Positions 26,509 through 34,847 of a DNA stretch of 64,000 nt are shown one piece after another (the first letter of the stretch is position 1; the number at the start of each line of letters is the position of its first letter). The DNA comes from Erysipelotrichaceae bacterium (GTDB lineage Bacteria; Bacillota_I; Bacilli_A; Erysipelotrichales; Erysipelotrichaceae), in assembly GCA_031272515.1 (NCBI GenBank), contig JAISTR010000012.1, positions 1 through 64,000 on the forward strand. Reading direction: 5' to 3'. Under the pieces are notes generated by a model that did not search any database, was not told where the DNA came from, and saw nothing but the letters and a program-made list of their open reading frames with translations. The translations under genes were made by a program, and so were the position numbers.

Positions 26509-27012
26509 CTAATTCACCGATACATTGAGTTCCAGATACTCCTTGGTCTCATTCACTTTGGAATAGTCCTTCCAGGAGACCCGGATTTTTATATTGAGGG
26601 TGGAATTTTCACTGATGCCGGAGATGATGATGCCCTTGACATAGCCCTCTTCGAAATTCACCTGGTAGGGGACCAGGTTGTATTCCTGGTCTTCAAAGAT
26701 GCCGAAGCAGGGAAACATCTTGGTCGCTGCCTCATACTTGGTATTGTTTTCCACCGTCATGATTTCCACATCGTACATGGCAATCTGGGGATTGTCCAGA
26801 ATGATGTCATAGCGGTAGGTGCCGTCATTCAGGCGGTTCATCACCACTTCGAGGTCATAAAAAGCTGAATTCTGCGAGAAATTCAGGTTATCGAGGATGT
26901 TTTCATAGTAGTGCTGGTAACGCAGGTACTTGTCGTTTTCGGCGTCGACAACATTGTTGGTGCAGGAGACCAAAAGCAACAGTACAAACAGGGTAAAAAC
27001 CAATCGCTTCAT
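26509..27012 (-). CDS. Hypothetical lipoprotein between tyrS and murJ
   Basis: 167 residues with a lipoprotein signal (MKRLVFTLFVLLLLVSC, lipidated cysteine at 17). The mature part has an acidic helix (NDKYLRYQHYYENILDNL) and a beta-rich domain ending in a WKDYSKVNETKEYLELNV strand pattern, possibly immunoglobulin-like. No family recognised. 40 bases after tyrS and directly next to murJ, so it is probably co-transcribed with both. A link to envelope assembly is only suggested by the neighbour. Confidence 0.78.
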   Translation of the reverse strand: MKRLVFTLFVLLLLVSCTNNVVDAENDKYLRYQHYYENILDNLNFSQNSAFYDLEVVMNRLNDGTYRYDIILDNPQIAMYDVEIMTVENNTKYEAATKMFPCFGIFEDQEYNLVPYQVNFEEGYVKGIIISGISENSTLNIKIRVSWKDYSKVNETKEYLELNVSVN

Positions 27013-27052
27013 AACTTACCTCAGGGCAATTATAACACGATTCCCCACTGAC

Positions 27053-28300
27053 TCAAGCAAAGTTCAGCAAGAACCAGTAGCGCCTGCCCTTTTTTATAAT
27101 CGCCAGCTTTTGGGAATGGGCATCCTGCTTTTGGATGGTGAAAGCCAGATCCTGTACTTTGGTACCGTTGACACTGATCGAACCGTTTTGAATCAGCTCC
27201 CGCGCTTCGCGCTTGCTGGTGGCGGCTTTTGTCAGTACCAGGGCATCAATCAGCAGGGTTCCATCTTCCACCGTGGTCTTGGGGGCATCCGCCAAAGCCA
27301 AAGAAAGCTCTTCAAAGGATAAAGCCATCACATCCCCGGAAAATAGGGCGCCGGTAATGCGCAGGGCGCTCTCCAGGCCTTCTTTGCCATGCAAAAGTTC
27401 GGTCAGTTCACTGGCCAAGGCTTTCTGGGCTTCGCGCTTGTGGGGCTCATTGTTCAAAGAGACCTCCAGGGCCTCAATTTCCTCTCTGGATTTAAAGGAT
27501 AAGCGTTTCATCAGGGAGATGATGTCCGCATCCGCAACATTCAATATGAACTGATAAAACTCATAGGGGCTGGTCTTTTTTGGGTCCAGCCAGATGTTGC
27601 CGCCTTCCGACTTGCCAAACTTCGTGCCATCGGACTTTTGGATCAGGGGCGAGGTGATGCCATACACCTTCACCTTGTCCCCTTCCAGCTTGCGGATCAG
27701 CTCCATGCCGCTGGTGAGGTTTCCCCATTGGTCGCTGCCGCCAATCTGCACTTCGCAGTGATAGTTGCGATATAAGGTGAGCCAGTCAATGGCCTGCAAA
27801 ATCGTATAAGTGAACTCGGTAAAGGAAATCCCGCTGGAGAGCCTGGAGGCAATCGTGTCCTTGGCAATCATGTAGCTCACATTGAACCACTTGCCATAGT
27901 CCCGCAAAAAGGACAGGATGTCCATTTTGGAGAGCCAGTTGTGGTTGTTCTCCAGAATCACGCGGTCGCTGTTGACATCCAGCAGGCGGGCAAACTGCTT
28001 GGCAATGCCCTTGATGTTTTCTTCAATGGTTTCCAGGCTTTGCAGCTTGCGCTCGCTGGTGGGACGGGGATCGCCGATCATGCCGGTAGCGCCGCCCATC
28101 AAGGCAATGACAGTATGCCCGGCCAGGTAGTAGCGCCGCAAAAGAAACAGCTGCTGCAAATGCCCGATGTGCAGCGAGTCCGCAGTCGGGTCAAAACCGC
28201 AGTACACCGTCACCGGCGTTTTCAGCCGCTCTTTGAGCGCCTGTAAATCCGTAACATCCTTGATTAGTCCCCGCCACTGTAAATCTTCAAACAGTTCCAT
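27053..28300 (-). CDS. tyrS: Tyrosyl-tRNA synthetase
   Basis: 415-residue class I synthetase of the TyrRS-S type. The ATP-binding HIGH motif is intact in DSLHIGHLQQ (44-47) and the KMSKS-type loop reads KFGKSEGG near 228. The tyrosine pocket motif GFDPTADSLH is present. The C-terminal S4 domain ends near LIQNGSISVNGTKV. The ATG at 28300 has GTAAGGAGGAACAAG before it; an upstream start would read into the T-box terminator. Controlled by the T-box leader. First gene of tyrS-lipoprotein-murJ. Confidence 0.97.
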   Translation of the reverse strand: MELFEDLQWRGLIKDVTDLQALKERLKTPVTVYCGFDPTADSLHIGHLQQLFLLRRYYLAGHTVIALMGGATGMIGDPRPTSERKLQSLETIEENIKGIAKQFARLLDVNSDRVILENNHNWLSKMDILSFLRDYGKWFNVSYMIAKDTIASRLSSGISFTEFTYTILQAIDWLTLYRNYHCEVQIGGSDQWGNLTSGMELIRKLEGDKVKVYGITSPLIQKSDGTKFGKSEGGNIWLDPKKTSPYEFYQFILNVADADIISLMKRLSFKSREEIEALEVSLNNEPHKREAQKALASELTELLHGKEGLESALRITGALFSGDVMALSFEELSLALADAPKTTVEDGTLLIDALVLTKAATSKREARELIQNGSISVNGTKVQDLAFTIQKQDAHSQKLAIIKKGRRYWFLLNFA

Positions 28301-28317
28301 CTTGTTCCTCCTTACAT

Positions 28318-28519
28318 AAAAAGAGCTTCCCAAAGGACGCTCTTGCGTGGTACCACCTTACTTTTCATGCTGTGCATGACTCAATGCTGTTAACGCCAGC
28401 TGACGTCTTTTTTTCAAAAGAAGGCTCCGGGGTGTATCATTTGACCTCTGCCGTGATTTTCACCAGCCATCACGTCTCTTTGTTTTGCAGGCGGTCAAAC
28501 CGCTTCCCATCATTGCGCA
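28318..28519 (-). promoter_or_regulatory. Tyrosine T-box riboswitch of tyrS
   Basis: The minus strand has the T-box sequence AAGGTGGTACCACGC (28345-28359) that pairs with the uncharged tRNA end, followed by the terminator AAGAGC...GCTCTTTTT (3' part 28318-28343). Upstream is a long stem I; the specifier codon is UAC (28434-28436) in AATGATACACC, which reads tyrosine. Uncharged tRNA-Tyr is expected to favour the antiterminator and allow expression of tyrS and the genes behind it. Confidence 0.92.
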
Positions 28520-28525
28520 ATCATT

Positions 28526-28554
28526 AATATACCCTAAAGTTTTAACAAGTTCAA
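28526..28554 (-). promoter_or_regulatory. Sigma-A promoter of the tyrS T-box transcript
   Basis: TTGAAC (28549-28554), 17 bases, TATATT (28526-28531) on the minus strand. It lies right at the end of the ccpA gene, so start is expected near 28519. Confidence 0.75.
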
Positions 28555-28555
28555 G

Positions 28556-29545
28556 CTATTTCGTCGTCTGACGCGGGGTGAACAGATAGCTCAGCTCAAT
28601 CTCACGCTCTTCAATCGGCTCATTATTGAGCATCTTGGTAATCAAGCGCATGGCCACCGCCCCCAGGTCATAGGAAGGCAGGGCGAAGGACGACAGCTGC
28701 GGCCGTACCATGGCGTTGTACTTGGTGTTGATGACGCAGACCACTTCCATCTGGTCGGGAATCGAGATGCCCAGCTCCATCGCCGCATTCATGCAAGCCA
28801 GGGCTTGGGAATCGCGGTTGGCGATGACCAGCTGGTGGCGGTTGGTCTTGAAGTACTCCTTGAGATAGGCATAGGAAGTACGGTAGGTCTGCGGAATTTC
28901 AATGAACTTGGTAAAGTCCTGATTCTTGCGCGCAAAGGCCTTCTTGGCCCCGTCCACCATCTGCTGGCTGGCAAACAGGTTCTTGCGGTCCTGGACAATG
29001 GCGATATCGCTCTTGCCTTCGCTGAGGTACTTGTCGCAAAGCTCACAAACCGCTTTTTCAATATCCACAAACACCGAGCAGACATTGTCCCCGGAGATCC
29101 GGTTGCCGATGACCACCATCGGCATCTGGTACTGTTTCAGGGTGCTGATCTGATCCTCCTGCAGCTTGTCATTGTAGAAAACCACACCGTCCACCCTTGA
29201 TTTGATGATGCTCTCAACGATGTCGTTGACATCGGTGATGCCCTCTGTAATCGTGTGCAGCATGATGTTGTATTTCAAAATCCGGGCAGCATCCAATAAA
29301 CCGTTGATGACCTGACCGGTGTAGGTAAAACTGGCTTCGGGAATGACCAGGGCGATGGTTGTGGTCTTCTGCAAGGCCAGACCCTGGGCAATCGCATTGG
29401 GTTTGTAACCCAGTTTTTCAATCGCCTGCTCGACCCGCTCCCTGGTTTCCTGGCGCACAATCTCCGCGCCGTTGATGACGCGGGAAACCGTCGCCAGGGA
29501 CACATTGGCTTCCCTCGCTACTTCGTAAATCGTCACTCGTTTCAT
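28556..29545 (-). CDS. ccpA: Catabolite control protein A (LacI family regulator)
   Basis: 329 residues. LacI-type helix-turn-helix at 5-25 (IYEVAREANVSLATVSRVIN) with the hinge helix ...NAIAQGLALQKTTT, then the periplasmic-binding-like effector core. The C-terminal part MVRPQLSSFALPSYDLGAVAMRLITK closely follows Bacillus CcpA, and the ytxG-ytxH-ccpA order is the Bacillus one, so CcpA is the best call over a local sugar repressor. With HPr-Ser-P it binds cre sites and represses or activates carbon genes. SD AAGGGGTG. A likely target is at 13706-13721. Confidence 0.88.
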   Translation of the reverse strand: MKRVTIYEVAREANVSLATVSRVINGAEIVRQETRERVEQAIEKLGYKPNAIAQGLALQKTTTIALVIPEASFTYTGQVINGLLDAARILKYNIMLHTITEGITDVNDIVESIIKSRVDGVVFYNDKLQEDQISTLKQYQMPMVVIGNRISGDNVCSVFVDIEKAVCELCDKYLSEGKSDIAIVQDRKNLFASQQMVDGAKKAFARKNQDFTKFIEIPQTYRTSYAYLKEYFKTNRHQLVIANRDSQALACMNAAMELGISIPDQMEVVCVINTKYNAMVRPQLSSFALPSYDLGAVAMRLITKMLNNEPIEEREIELSYLFTPRQTTK

Positions 29546-29556
29546 AACTGCACCCC

Positions 29557-30120
29557 TTACTCTTTTTTCTCAAACAGGTTCTTGACGGATTCAACCGCTT
29601 TTTCAGCGGTTTCACTGACTGCCGAAACCGCCTGCTGGACCCCTTCCTTGACCTTGGGGTTGTCAATTAAATCCTTGACGCTCTTGGAAATGGAATCCAC
29701 GGTCTGATTGGTCACATCCGCGACCTTCTGGAAGGCATTGTAGAGATTTTCATTTTTGGCAATCTGCTGTTTCAGGGAATAGGCGGCATCGTTGACAGAC
29801 TTGCCAACCGTGGCCAGCCCTTCCTTGAGCTTGGGGTCCTTGAGGCTTTCCTTGACAAAAGCGACACCGGTTTTGGTGTACTCTGTCAGCTTGCTGCGGA
29901 CTTCACTGGCAGCTTCCTGGACCTTTTGCGAGTCCTTGACATTGTTATATAAATCAGTTATGTGCTTTTTGGCATCTTCATAGACCAACTTGGAAGCATT
30001 CCAGAAATCATCCAGGCTGTCCGACAGGGTCTTGCCAGCCTTGTTTTTGGCATTTTCAATCGCTTCCTTGAGCTCTTCTTCTTTTTCCTTCACTTCTTCA
30101 AACAGTTCTTCTTTATTCAT
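29557..30120 (-). CDS. YtxH-like helical protein
   Basis: 187 residues, almost wholly amphipathic helix with repeated Lys/Glu/Ala/Val segments (for example NAKNKAGKTLSDSLDDFW and AVSAVSETAEKAVESVKNLF), as in YtxH or apolipoprotein-like stress proteins. No catalytic motif and no clear membrane helix. The ATG at 30120 overlaps the ytxG stop by 8 bases and follows TTGGAGGAAAACACGG. Synteny (murC region, ytxG, ytxH, ccpA) supports the call more than the sequence. Function in the cell is not known; a link to envelope stress is likely from Bacillus. Confidence 0.78.
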   Translation of the reverse strand: MNKEELFEEVKEKEEELKEAIENAKNKAGKTLSDSLDDFWNASKLVYEDAKKHITDLYNNVKDSQKVQEAASEVRSKLTEYTKTGVAFVKESLKDPKLKEGLATVGKSVNDAAYSLKQQIAKNENLYNAFQKVADVTNQTVDSISKSVKDLIDNPKVKEGVQQAVSAVSETAEKAVESVKNLFEKKE

Positions 30121-30502
30121 CCGTGTTTTCCTCCAAAATAATCTCTTTTCCGCTTTTGTTTTTCTGAAACTTGGCCAACAGGGAGGCCAGCCAGCTCTTG
30201 ATCGAATCCGCATTGTCCGCCATAAACTTCACCAGGGAAGTGGCAGACTTATAGGTGGACGCAAAAATAAAATCAACCGTACCGGTCAGATGTTCGACCG
30301 TTGTCAGCGGTCCCTGCAGTTTCTTGACCGTATCATCGACGCTGCCGATGGCATCATTGGCCTTGGCTACGGTGGTCTTGAGCCCCTTGGCAAAGTCAAT
30401 CAAATGCCAAAGTATGATGGCCAGAAAAACCAGGACCACAACCCCCAGAATCGGTAACAGCGTTCTGCAGAATTCAGAAAAGGCGTTTAAAAAAGGTTCC
30501 AT
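30113..30502 (-). CDS. YtxG-like DUF948 membrane protein
   Basis: 129 residues. An N-terminal membrane helix (about 15-33, LLPILGVVVLVFLAIILWHLI) is followed by a long helical segment with heptad-like TVAKANDAIGSVDDTVKKLQGPLTTVEHLTG, the DUF948 pattern. Small single-pass protein facing the cytosol. First gene of ytxG-ytxH-ccpA. Ribosome site is weak (GGTGAT) and very close to the expected transcript 5' end. Confidence 0.82.
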   Translation of the reverse strand: MEPFLNAFSEFCRTLLPILGVVVLVFLAIILWHLIDFAKGLKTTVAKANDAIGSVDDTVKKLQGPLTTVEHLTGTVDFIFASTYKSATSLVKFMADNADSIKSWLASLLAKFQKNKSGKEIILEENTDE

Positions 30503-30517
30503 CTTATCACCGCTACT

Positions 30518-30546
30518 ATCATAGCGTAGAATGAAAAAATTTTCAA
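30518..30546 (-). promoter_or_regulatory. Sigma-A promoter of ytxG-ytxH-ccpA
   Basis: TTGAAA (30541-30546), 17 bases, TATGAT (30518-30523). The start would fall near 30511, only about 9 bases before the ytxG ATG, so the leader is nearly absent if this is right. Confidence 0.7.
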
Positions 30547-30607
30547 GAGATTTGTTAGCGGTTACTTTTTGAAATTTACCATAGAAATCCGGAAAATTCC
30601 AAAAAAG

Positions 30608-30662
30608 TCGTGAATGCTGCTGGTTTCTCTATCAAAACCATCAATTGCAGCAGTTTTTATGA
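30608..30662. terminator. Hairpin between dacA and ytxG
   Basis: TGCTGC...GCAGCA closing stem with an inner GGTTT/AAACC helix. The T-run is on the plus-strand side, while both neighbours read on the minus strand, so its direction is unclear. It may still mark the end of the pnp-to-dacA transcript. Confidence 0.4.
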
Positions 30663-30707
30663 AATCCTGTAATGATCAGGAAGCGTTAAAGCGGACAAAA
30701 AGTACCG

Positions 30708-32123
30708 TCAGGACGGCATGGTTTCCTGTCCTGCCTTTTGCTCCAGTTTCCTTTTCAGATACAAGAGCTGCAGCTGCTTCCGCCCGGTCAAAAACAACAC
30801 TGCCAGTACCAAAAGCGGTGAGGCTGCCATAAGATAGTCCCCAACCCGCAGTACATTCATGTCTGACTTCGCATAGTAAGTCACCTTGCAAACGATGGTA
30901 TCCCCGCTTTGATAAGTGCGCACCAGCACCGCATCACCGGTGCTGATATCATCAGCCAAAGTCAAGCCACTGGTTTTGCCATAGTCCCCTGCCAGCGACT
31001 CTTCGCTGACTGCCAGATCCGCCAATAACGCTTTATCAACACTGATATACTGCAAATCCCCACTGACCAGCTGTAAATCCTTGCTTAAAAACACATGGGC
31101 ATTCTGTACCTGAACGATCAGTTCTTTGTCCCCTTCTTGTGGCAGCTCTAAGGTCACATAGTGGTCAAAGGCATAATCAATCAGCTGACTGGCGTAGGCA
31201 AACACCGTGCTGTTGAGTTTTTCCTCCTGGACGTGCAGTAACACCCCGACGATGCTTAAGTCGCTATCCTGGGCAGAAAACACCAGCATACGGCCATCCG
31301 TGCTGCCGCCATTGCCGGTCTTCATCCCGGTGACCCTTTCATCATAGTAGGGACTCTTGATGCTGATACCGCCTTCATTATAGGACTGTATTAAAAGCTT
31401 GTTGGTGGTGCTGTAGGTGTGGGTGGCACTGCTGCTTTTTAGAATCACCTGGGAGGTTGCCGTCACTTTTTCAATCAGCTTGTTTTCCTTGGCGGCCAAG
31501 GCGATCAAAATCATATCGTCCGCCGTGGTCACCATGCCCGGTGCCGGAAACCCGTCAGGGTTGAGAAACAGGGAATTTTGAACACCCAAATCCTTCGCTT
31601 TCAGATTCATTGCCTCTACAAAGGCAGCCAGGGCGGTTTGACTTGCGGCGTCTTTGTCATCCAGCATCACCCGGCCGGCACTGATGGCCAAAACCCGGGC
31701 GGCATCATTGCCGCTGGGAATCAACATCGCATACAGCAGTTTCTCAACGCTCATCACTTCCCCGGCCTTCAGGTAGGCCAAGGAGGAATTCGCCGGTACT
31801 GTATCCAGCATGCCCTTGGTAACGGTAATTTCCTGGGTTGGCTTTAAGACATCCAATACGGTTAAAGCCGTCAAAAGCTTGGTCAAGGAGGCCGGGGCAT
31901 AGGCGCTATCACTGTGGCAGGAAAAAAGCACAGTCTTGCTTTTGGTATCCACTACGCTCAAACCAATGCTGCCATAAGCACTGCAGTCAAAGCCCTGGGC
32001 TTTGACTGGGTTTGGGTGGACAAACAAGCTGTATGCGCAAAGCACCAAAACCAAAAAACAGCGAATCGCCTGATTCGCTATTGAACCTCTCCCTGTCTCT
32101 CTTTCCCTGCGTTTTTTCTTCAT
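30708..32123 (-). CDS. D-alanyl-D-alanine carboxypeptidase (S11, DacA-like PBP)
   Basis: 471 residues. Basic N-terminus, signal-anchor hydrophobic segment (about 20-35), then a penicillin-binding S11 domain with the three active-site motifs: S79-L-T-K82, S137-G-N139 and KTG in VTGMKTGNGG. A second beta-rich domain follows, and a C-terminal membrane helix (YLMAASPLLVLAVLFLTG) holds it to the outside of the membrane. It trims the terminal D-Ala of peptidoglycan stem peptides. The ATG at 32123 is preferred over a GTG two codons upstream; the ribosome site is weak. Follows murC by 18 bases. Confidence 0.9.
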   Translation of the reverse strand: MKKKRRERETGRGSIANQAIRCFLVLVLCAYSLFVHPNPVKAQGFDCSAYGSIGLSVVDTKSKTVLFSCHSDSAYAPASLTKLLTALTVLDVLKPTQEITVTKGMLDTVPANSSLAYLKAGEVMSVEKLLYAMLIPSGNDAARVLAISAGRVMLDDKDAASQTALAAFVEAMNLKAKDLGVQNSLFLNPDGFPAPGMVTTADDMILIALAAKENKLIEKVTATSQVILKSSSATHTYSTTNKLLIQSYNEGGISIKSPYYDERVTGMKTGNGGSTDGRMLVFSAQDSDLSIVGVLLHVQEEKLNSTVFAYASQLIDYAFDHYVTLELPQEGDKELIVQVQNAHVFLSKDLQLVSGDLQYISVDKALLADLAVSEESLAGDYGKTSGLTLADDISTGDAVLVRTYQSGDTIVCKVTYYAKSDMNVLRVGDYLMAASPLLVLAVLFLTGRKQLQLLYLKRKLEQKAGQETMPS

Positions 32124-32141
32124 TCCCACTGCTGCTTCTCT

Positions 32142-33452
32142 TTATTTTCCCAGTATTGCTTTCACTTTCTCAGCCAGCGGATAAATATCCTTGGAGGACA
32201 GAAACAAAAAGACGGCTGGTGCCTGCTTTGCCAATAAGGCGGCATCTTTTGGATTGTCATCCACGATCAAGCTGCCGGGCAGTCGCTCTTGCAAATAGGT
32301 GATATCGATGTCGATGCCCTCAAAGGCGTCGTCGATGGCGGTAAAGGGACACAGGTAAATCTCATCCGCCAAAGCCAAAGCCTTGGCAAAATCATCCGCG
32401 AAGGTATATAAGCGGCTGACCCGGTGCGGTTTGAAGACCACCACAATTTTTTTGTCTGGCCAGCGCAGCCTTGCGGCCTCAATGGTCACCCGCACTTCGG
32501 TTGGATGGTGGGCATAGTCATCCACAAAGATGCTCTCCCCCACCGCTTCCACCACAAAACGCCGCTTGGCGCCATGGTAAGCCAGTAAACCCTCTTGAAT
32601 CTGTGCAGCATCCAGTCCCGCTGCGTAACAGATGGCAATCACCCCCAAAGCATTCCACAAAAGAAAGCGGCCGACCAGGGGGATACGAAAGCAGCCGAAA
32701 AATTCACCATGGATCAAAACACTGAAGCTGGTCTGCTCTGGTGTTTCCTCTATCTCTGTCGCGATGACATCATTGCCTGCCTCGATGCCATAGTAAAGCA
32801 CATTTTTGGGCAGCTTTAACAAACGGTTTTTGGGATCATCGCCAAAGACCGCAAGCGTTTTTTTGACCTGTGCGGCAAATTCCTTATAAGCCAAAAGATA
32901 ATCCGCTTCATCCTTGAAATAGTCCGGATGGTCCCAGTCCGCATTGGTGATAATCGCATAATCGGGATGATAGGCCAGAAAGTGGCGGCGGTATTCATCC
33001 GCCTCCAGCACGAAATAGCGGTCATCCGGATGGATCTCCCCATTGCCGTCTCCAATCAGCCAGCCGGTCGCAAGGTTTTTGGCCAAAGCGGCGGAAAGCA
33101 TCGCGGTGGTTGTGGTCTTGCCATGGGAACCGGCTACCGCAAAGGAGGTGTATTTGCGGGCGAAATCACCCAGAAAGGTATGATAGCGCCAAAAGGTCAC
33201 CGTCGGATTGGCTTTGGCACTTTCGACTTCCGGGAAGTCGTCCAGAAAAGCATTTCCGGCAATGACCGTCATATGATCTTTGATGTTGTCTTTAGAGAAC
33301 GGGACAATTTCGATGCCGCGCTCTTTGAGGGCGCCTTCGGTAAAGAAGTGGTTGTCGAGATCCGAACCGCTCACCTTATAACCCAAGTCATGTAAAATCG
33401 AGGCCAGGGAAGCCATGCCCGCGCCTTTGATACCGATGAAAAAATAGTCCAT
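32142..33452 (-). CDS. murC: UDP-N-acetylmuramate--L-alanine ligase MurC
   Basis: 436 residues, Mur ligase with the three-domain order: UDP-binding Rossmann domain (FFIGIKGAGMASLA), central ATPase domain with GSHGKTTTT (108-116) and EADEYRRHFLAYHPD, and C-terminal domain with FVDDYAHHPTEV. It adds L-Ala to UDP-MurNAc, the first amino acid of the stem peptide. The glycine loop reads GIKGAGM where most MurC have GIGGIGM, a small change. Two bases after the upstream gene. Lies in the Bacillus-type order ytpR-(sftA)-murC. Confidence 0.95.
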   Translation of the reverse strand: MDYFFIGIKGAGMASLASILHDLGYKVSGSDLDNHFFTEGALKERGIEIVPFSKDNIKDHMTVIAGNAFLDDFPEVESAKANPTVTFWRYHTFLGDFARKYTSFAVAGSHGKTTTTAMLSAALAKNLATGWLIGDGNGEIHPDDRYFVLEADEYRRHFLAYHPDYAIITNADWDHPDYFKDEADYLLAYKEFAAQVKKTLAVFGDDPKNRLLKLPKNVLYYGIEAGNDVIATEIEETPEQTSFSVLIHGEFFGCFRIPLVGRFLLWNALGVIAICYAAGLDAAQIQEGLLAYHGAKRRFVVEAVGESIFVDDYAHHPTEVRVTIEAARLRWPDKKIVVVFKPHRVSRLYTFADDFAKALALADEIYLCPFTAIDDAFEGIDIDITYLQERLPGSLIVDDNPKDAALLAKQAPAVFLFLSSKDIYPLAEKVKAILGK

Positions 33453-33454
33453 AC

Positions 33455-34234
33455 TCAGAAATCCAGCTGTTGGAACAGGTTGTATTCCTCAGTCTCGTTA
33501 CTCTCCTCCACCACGATTTTGGGTGCGAGGTTGGCCTGGGGAACGGTATAGTCATCCAGGATATCCTCAATCGCAATATTGGTTTTCAGGTTTTCCGCTT
33601 CCATATTGAGGTCCAACTCCGGGGTGAGCACTTTTTTGGGTGCCGGCGGTTCTGGAGTCAGCATCGTCGGTCCGCTTTCCTCACTGACACCAAAGTAGGG
33701 ACTGATGACCGTACCCAACCGCGAAGCGCTGGCTTTGGGCGGTACATAGCTCTTGGGGACCGCCGGGGTAAAATCCACCTCGTCCACCTTGCCTTCGTTG
33801 CCGTAATAGGGACTGATCACGATGGTCGGCGTATAGGGTTTCTTGGCGGTTGGCATCTCCGCTTTCGAGTGGGTGACGCTGACCGGTTTGGATTCCGTTG
33901 TATTGATAAAGATGCTGCTCGCCTTGTTTTGCGAACGGCTTTGGACCGGCTGCGGGGCAGCTGGCTGGCTGGGGGCAGCCGGTACCGGCTGCGGTTGAAT
34001 CGTCGTTGCCGGTTGCGAAACTGCCGGACGCGGGGCAGTGACCACCACAGGCCGCATCATTACCTCCTCTACGGCATCCTTGATTGCCGGGGTACCCTGC
34101 TGCGGCGGTACAGCCTGGTAAAAGAGGGTTTCATCCACCACCTCGCGGGGTGCGGGGACAACCTCTTCGATGACTTCCACATCTTCGGTTTCATACAGGA
34201 ACCTATCCAGCCATTCTTTGACTTTATTCAACAT
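33455..34234 (-). CDS. Proline-rich disordered protein in the SftA position
   Basis: 259 residues with no folded domain visible. N-terminal MLNKVKEWLDRFLYE may form an amphipathic helix; the middle is Pro/Gln/Ala-rich and almost certainly disordered. A short motif occurs twice: TIVISPYYGNEG near 140 and GTVISPYFGVSE near 178. Similar S-P-x-[YF]-G motifs occur in the linker of FtsK/SftA-type translocases, and this gene sits between ytpR and murC, where Bacillus has sftA. No ATPase motif is present, so it may be a reduced or split remnant. Overlaps ytpR by 11 bases and murC follows after 2 bases. Function unknown. Confidence 0.7.
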   Translation of the reverse strand: MLNKVKEWLDRFLYETEDVEVIEEVVPAPREVVDETLFYQAVPPQQGTPAIKDAVEEVMMRPVVVTAPRPAVSQPATTIQPQPVPAAPSQPAAPQPVQSRSQNKASSIFINTTESKPVSVTHSKAEMPTAKKPYTPTIVISPYYGNEGKVDEVDFTPAVPKSYVPPKASASRLGTVISPYFGVSEESGPTMLTPEPPAPKKVLTPELDLNMEAENLKTNIAIEDILDDYTVPQANLAPKIVVEESNETEEYNLFQQLDF

Positions 34235-34847
34235 GGTACTTCCTCCAATCCAGCCGGCTCATGGTGGTGCCGGTCTTTTCTTCTGCCAGTAAGCGCAGCG
34301 CACCGCTTTGCGGTGTATACCAATCCAGTCCCAGTTCCCTGGCACTGCATATCATTCCATAGGAGTCCACCTGCAGGACCTTGCCGGCTTCAATCAGCCT
34401 GCCCTCCGGCAGCACCGCTCCCGGCAGGGCGACGATGACCTTCATGTCGCTGCGCAGGTTATTGCTGCCGCAGACAATCTGTACGACAGCAGAGCCTGTA
34501 TCGACCTGGACCACCGAGAGATGCTCGCTGGCAGGATGCTCTTGTAAGCTCTTGATCTGCCCGACCACCAGGTATTCCTGCTCATCCATCTTTGAAAATG
34601 GCACCCCGTTTTGCGCAAACAGTGTCATAAGTACCTGCTTGCGCTCTTTATCCCAGGGCAGATAGCCCTGCGGCTCGCCTTTCAGGATATCCCCGGCAAT
34701 GTTGTAGCCGATGATTTCATCCTGGTGATAGAGCACCGTAATCGCGCCATATTGCTTACAGGAGTCCGTACTTTCCGGCTTTCCCGCCAGCAGGTAAAGA
34801 TAGGGCCCAAAGGGCTTATCAGCCTTAAATAACCGCAGCGTACTCAT
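34224..34847 (-). CDS. ytpR: YtpR-family tRNA-binding protein
   Basis: 207 residues. N-terminal DUF4479-like domain (about 1-90), then an EMAP/Arc1p-type OB fold with VGQIKSLQEHPASEHLSVVQVDTG and IVCGSNNLRSDMKVIVALPGAVLPEG, the classic tRNA-binding domain motifs also seen in PheT. Likely binds tRNA; no catalytic domain. Same position relative to murC as in Bacillus. Overlaps the upstream lipoprotein gene by 4 bases and the downstream gene by 11. Confidence 0.88.
   Translation of the reverse strand: MSTLRLFKADKPFGPYLYLLAGKPESTDSCKQYGAITVLYHQDEIIGYNIAGDILKGEPQGYLPWDKERKQVLMTLFAQNGVPFSKMDEQEYLVVGQIKSLQEHPASEHLSVVQVDTGSAVVQIVCGSNNLRSDMKVIVALPGAVLPEGRLIEAGKVLQVDSYGMICSARELGLDWYTPQSGALRLLAEEKTGTTMSRLDWRKYHVE

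Noticed and set aside
28556-29545. Local sugar-operon repressor as identity of the LacI-family gene
   Set aside because: No sugar genes nearby; gene order and the C-terminal sequence fit CcpA better.
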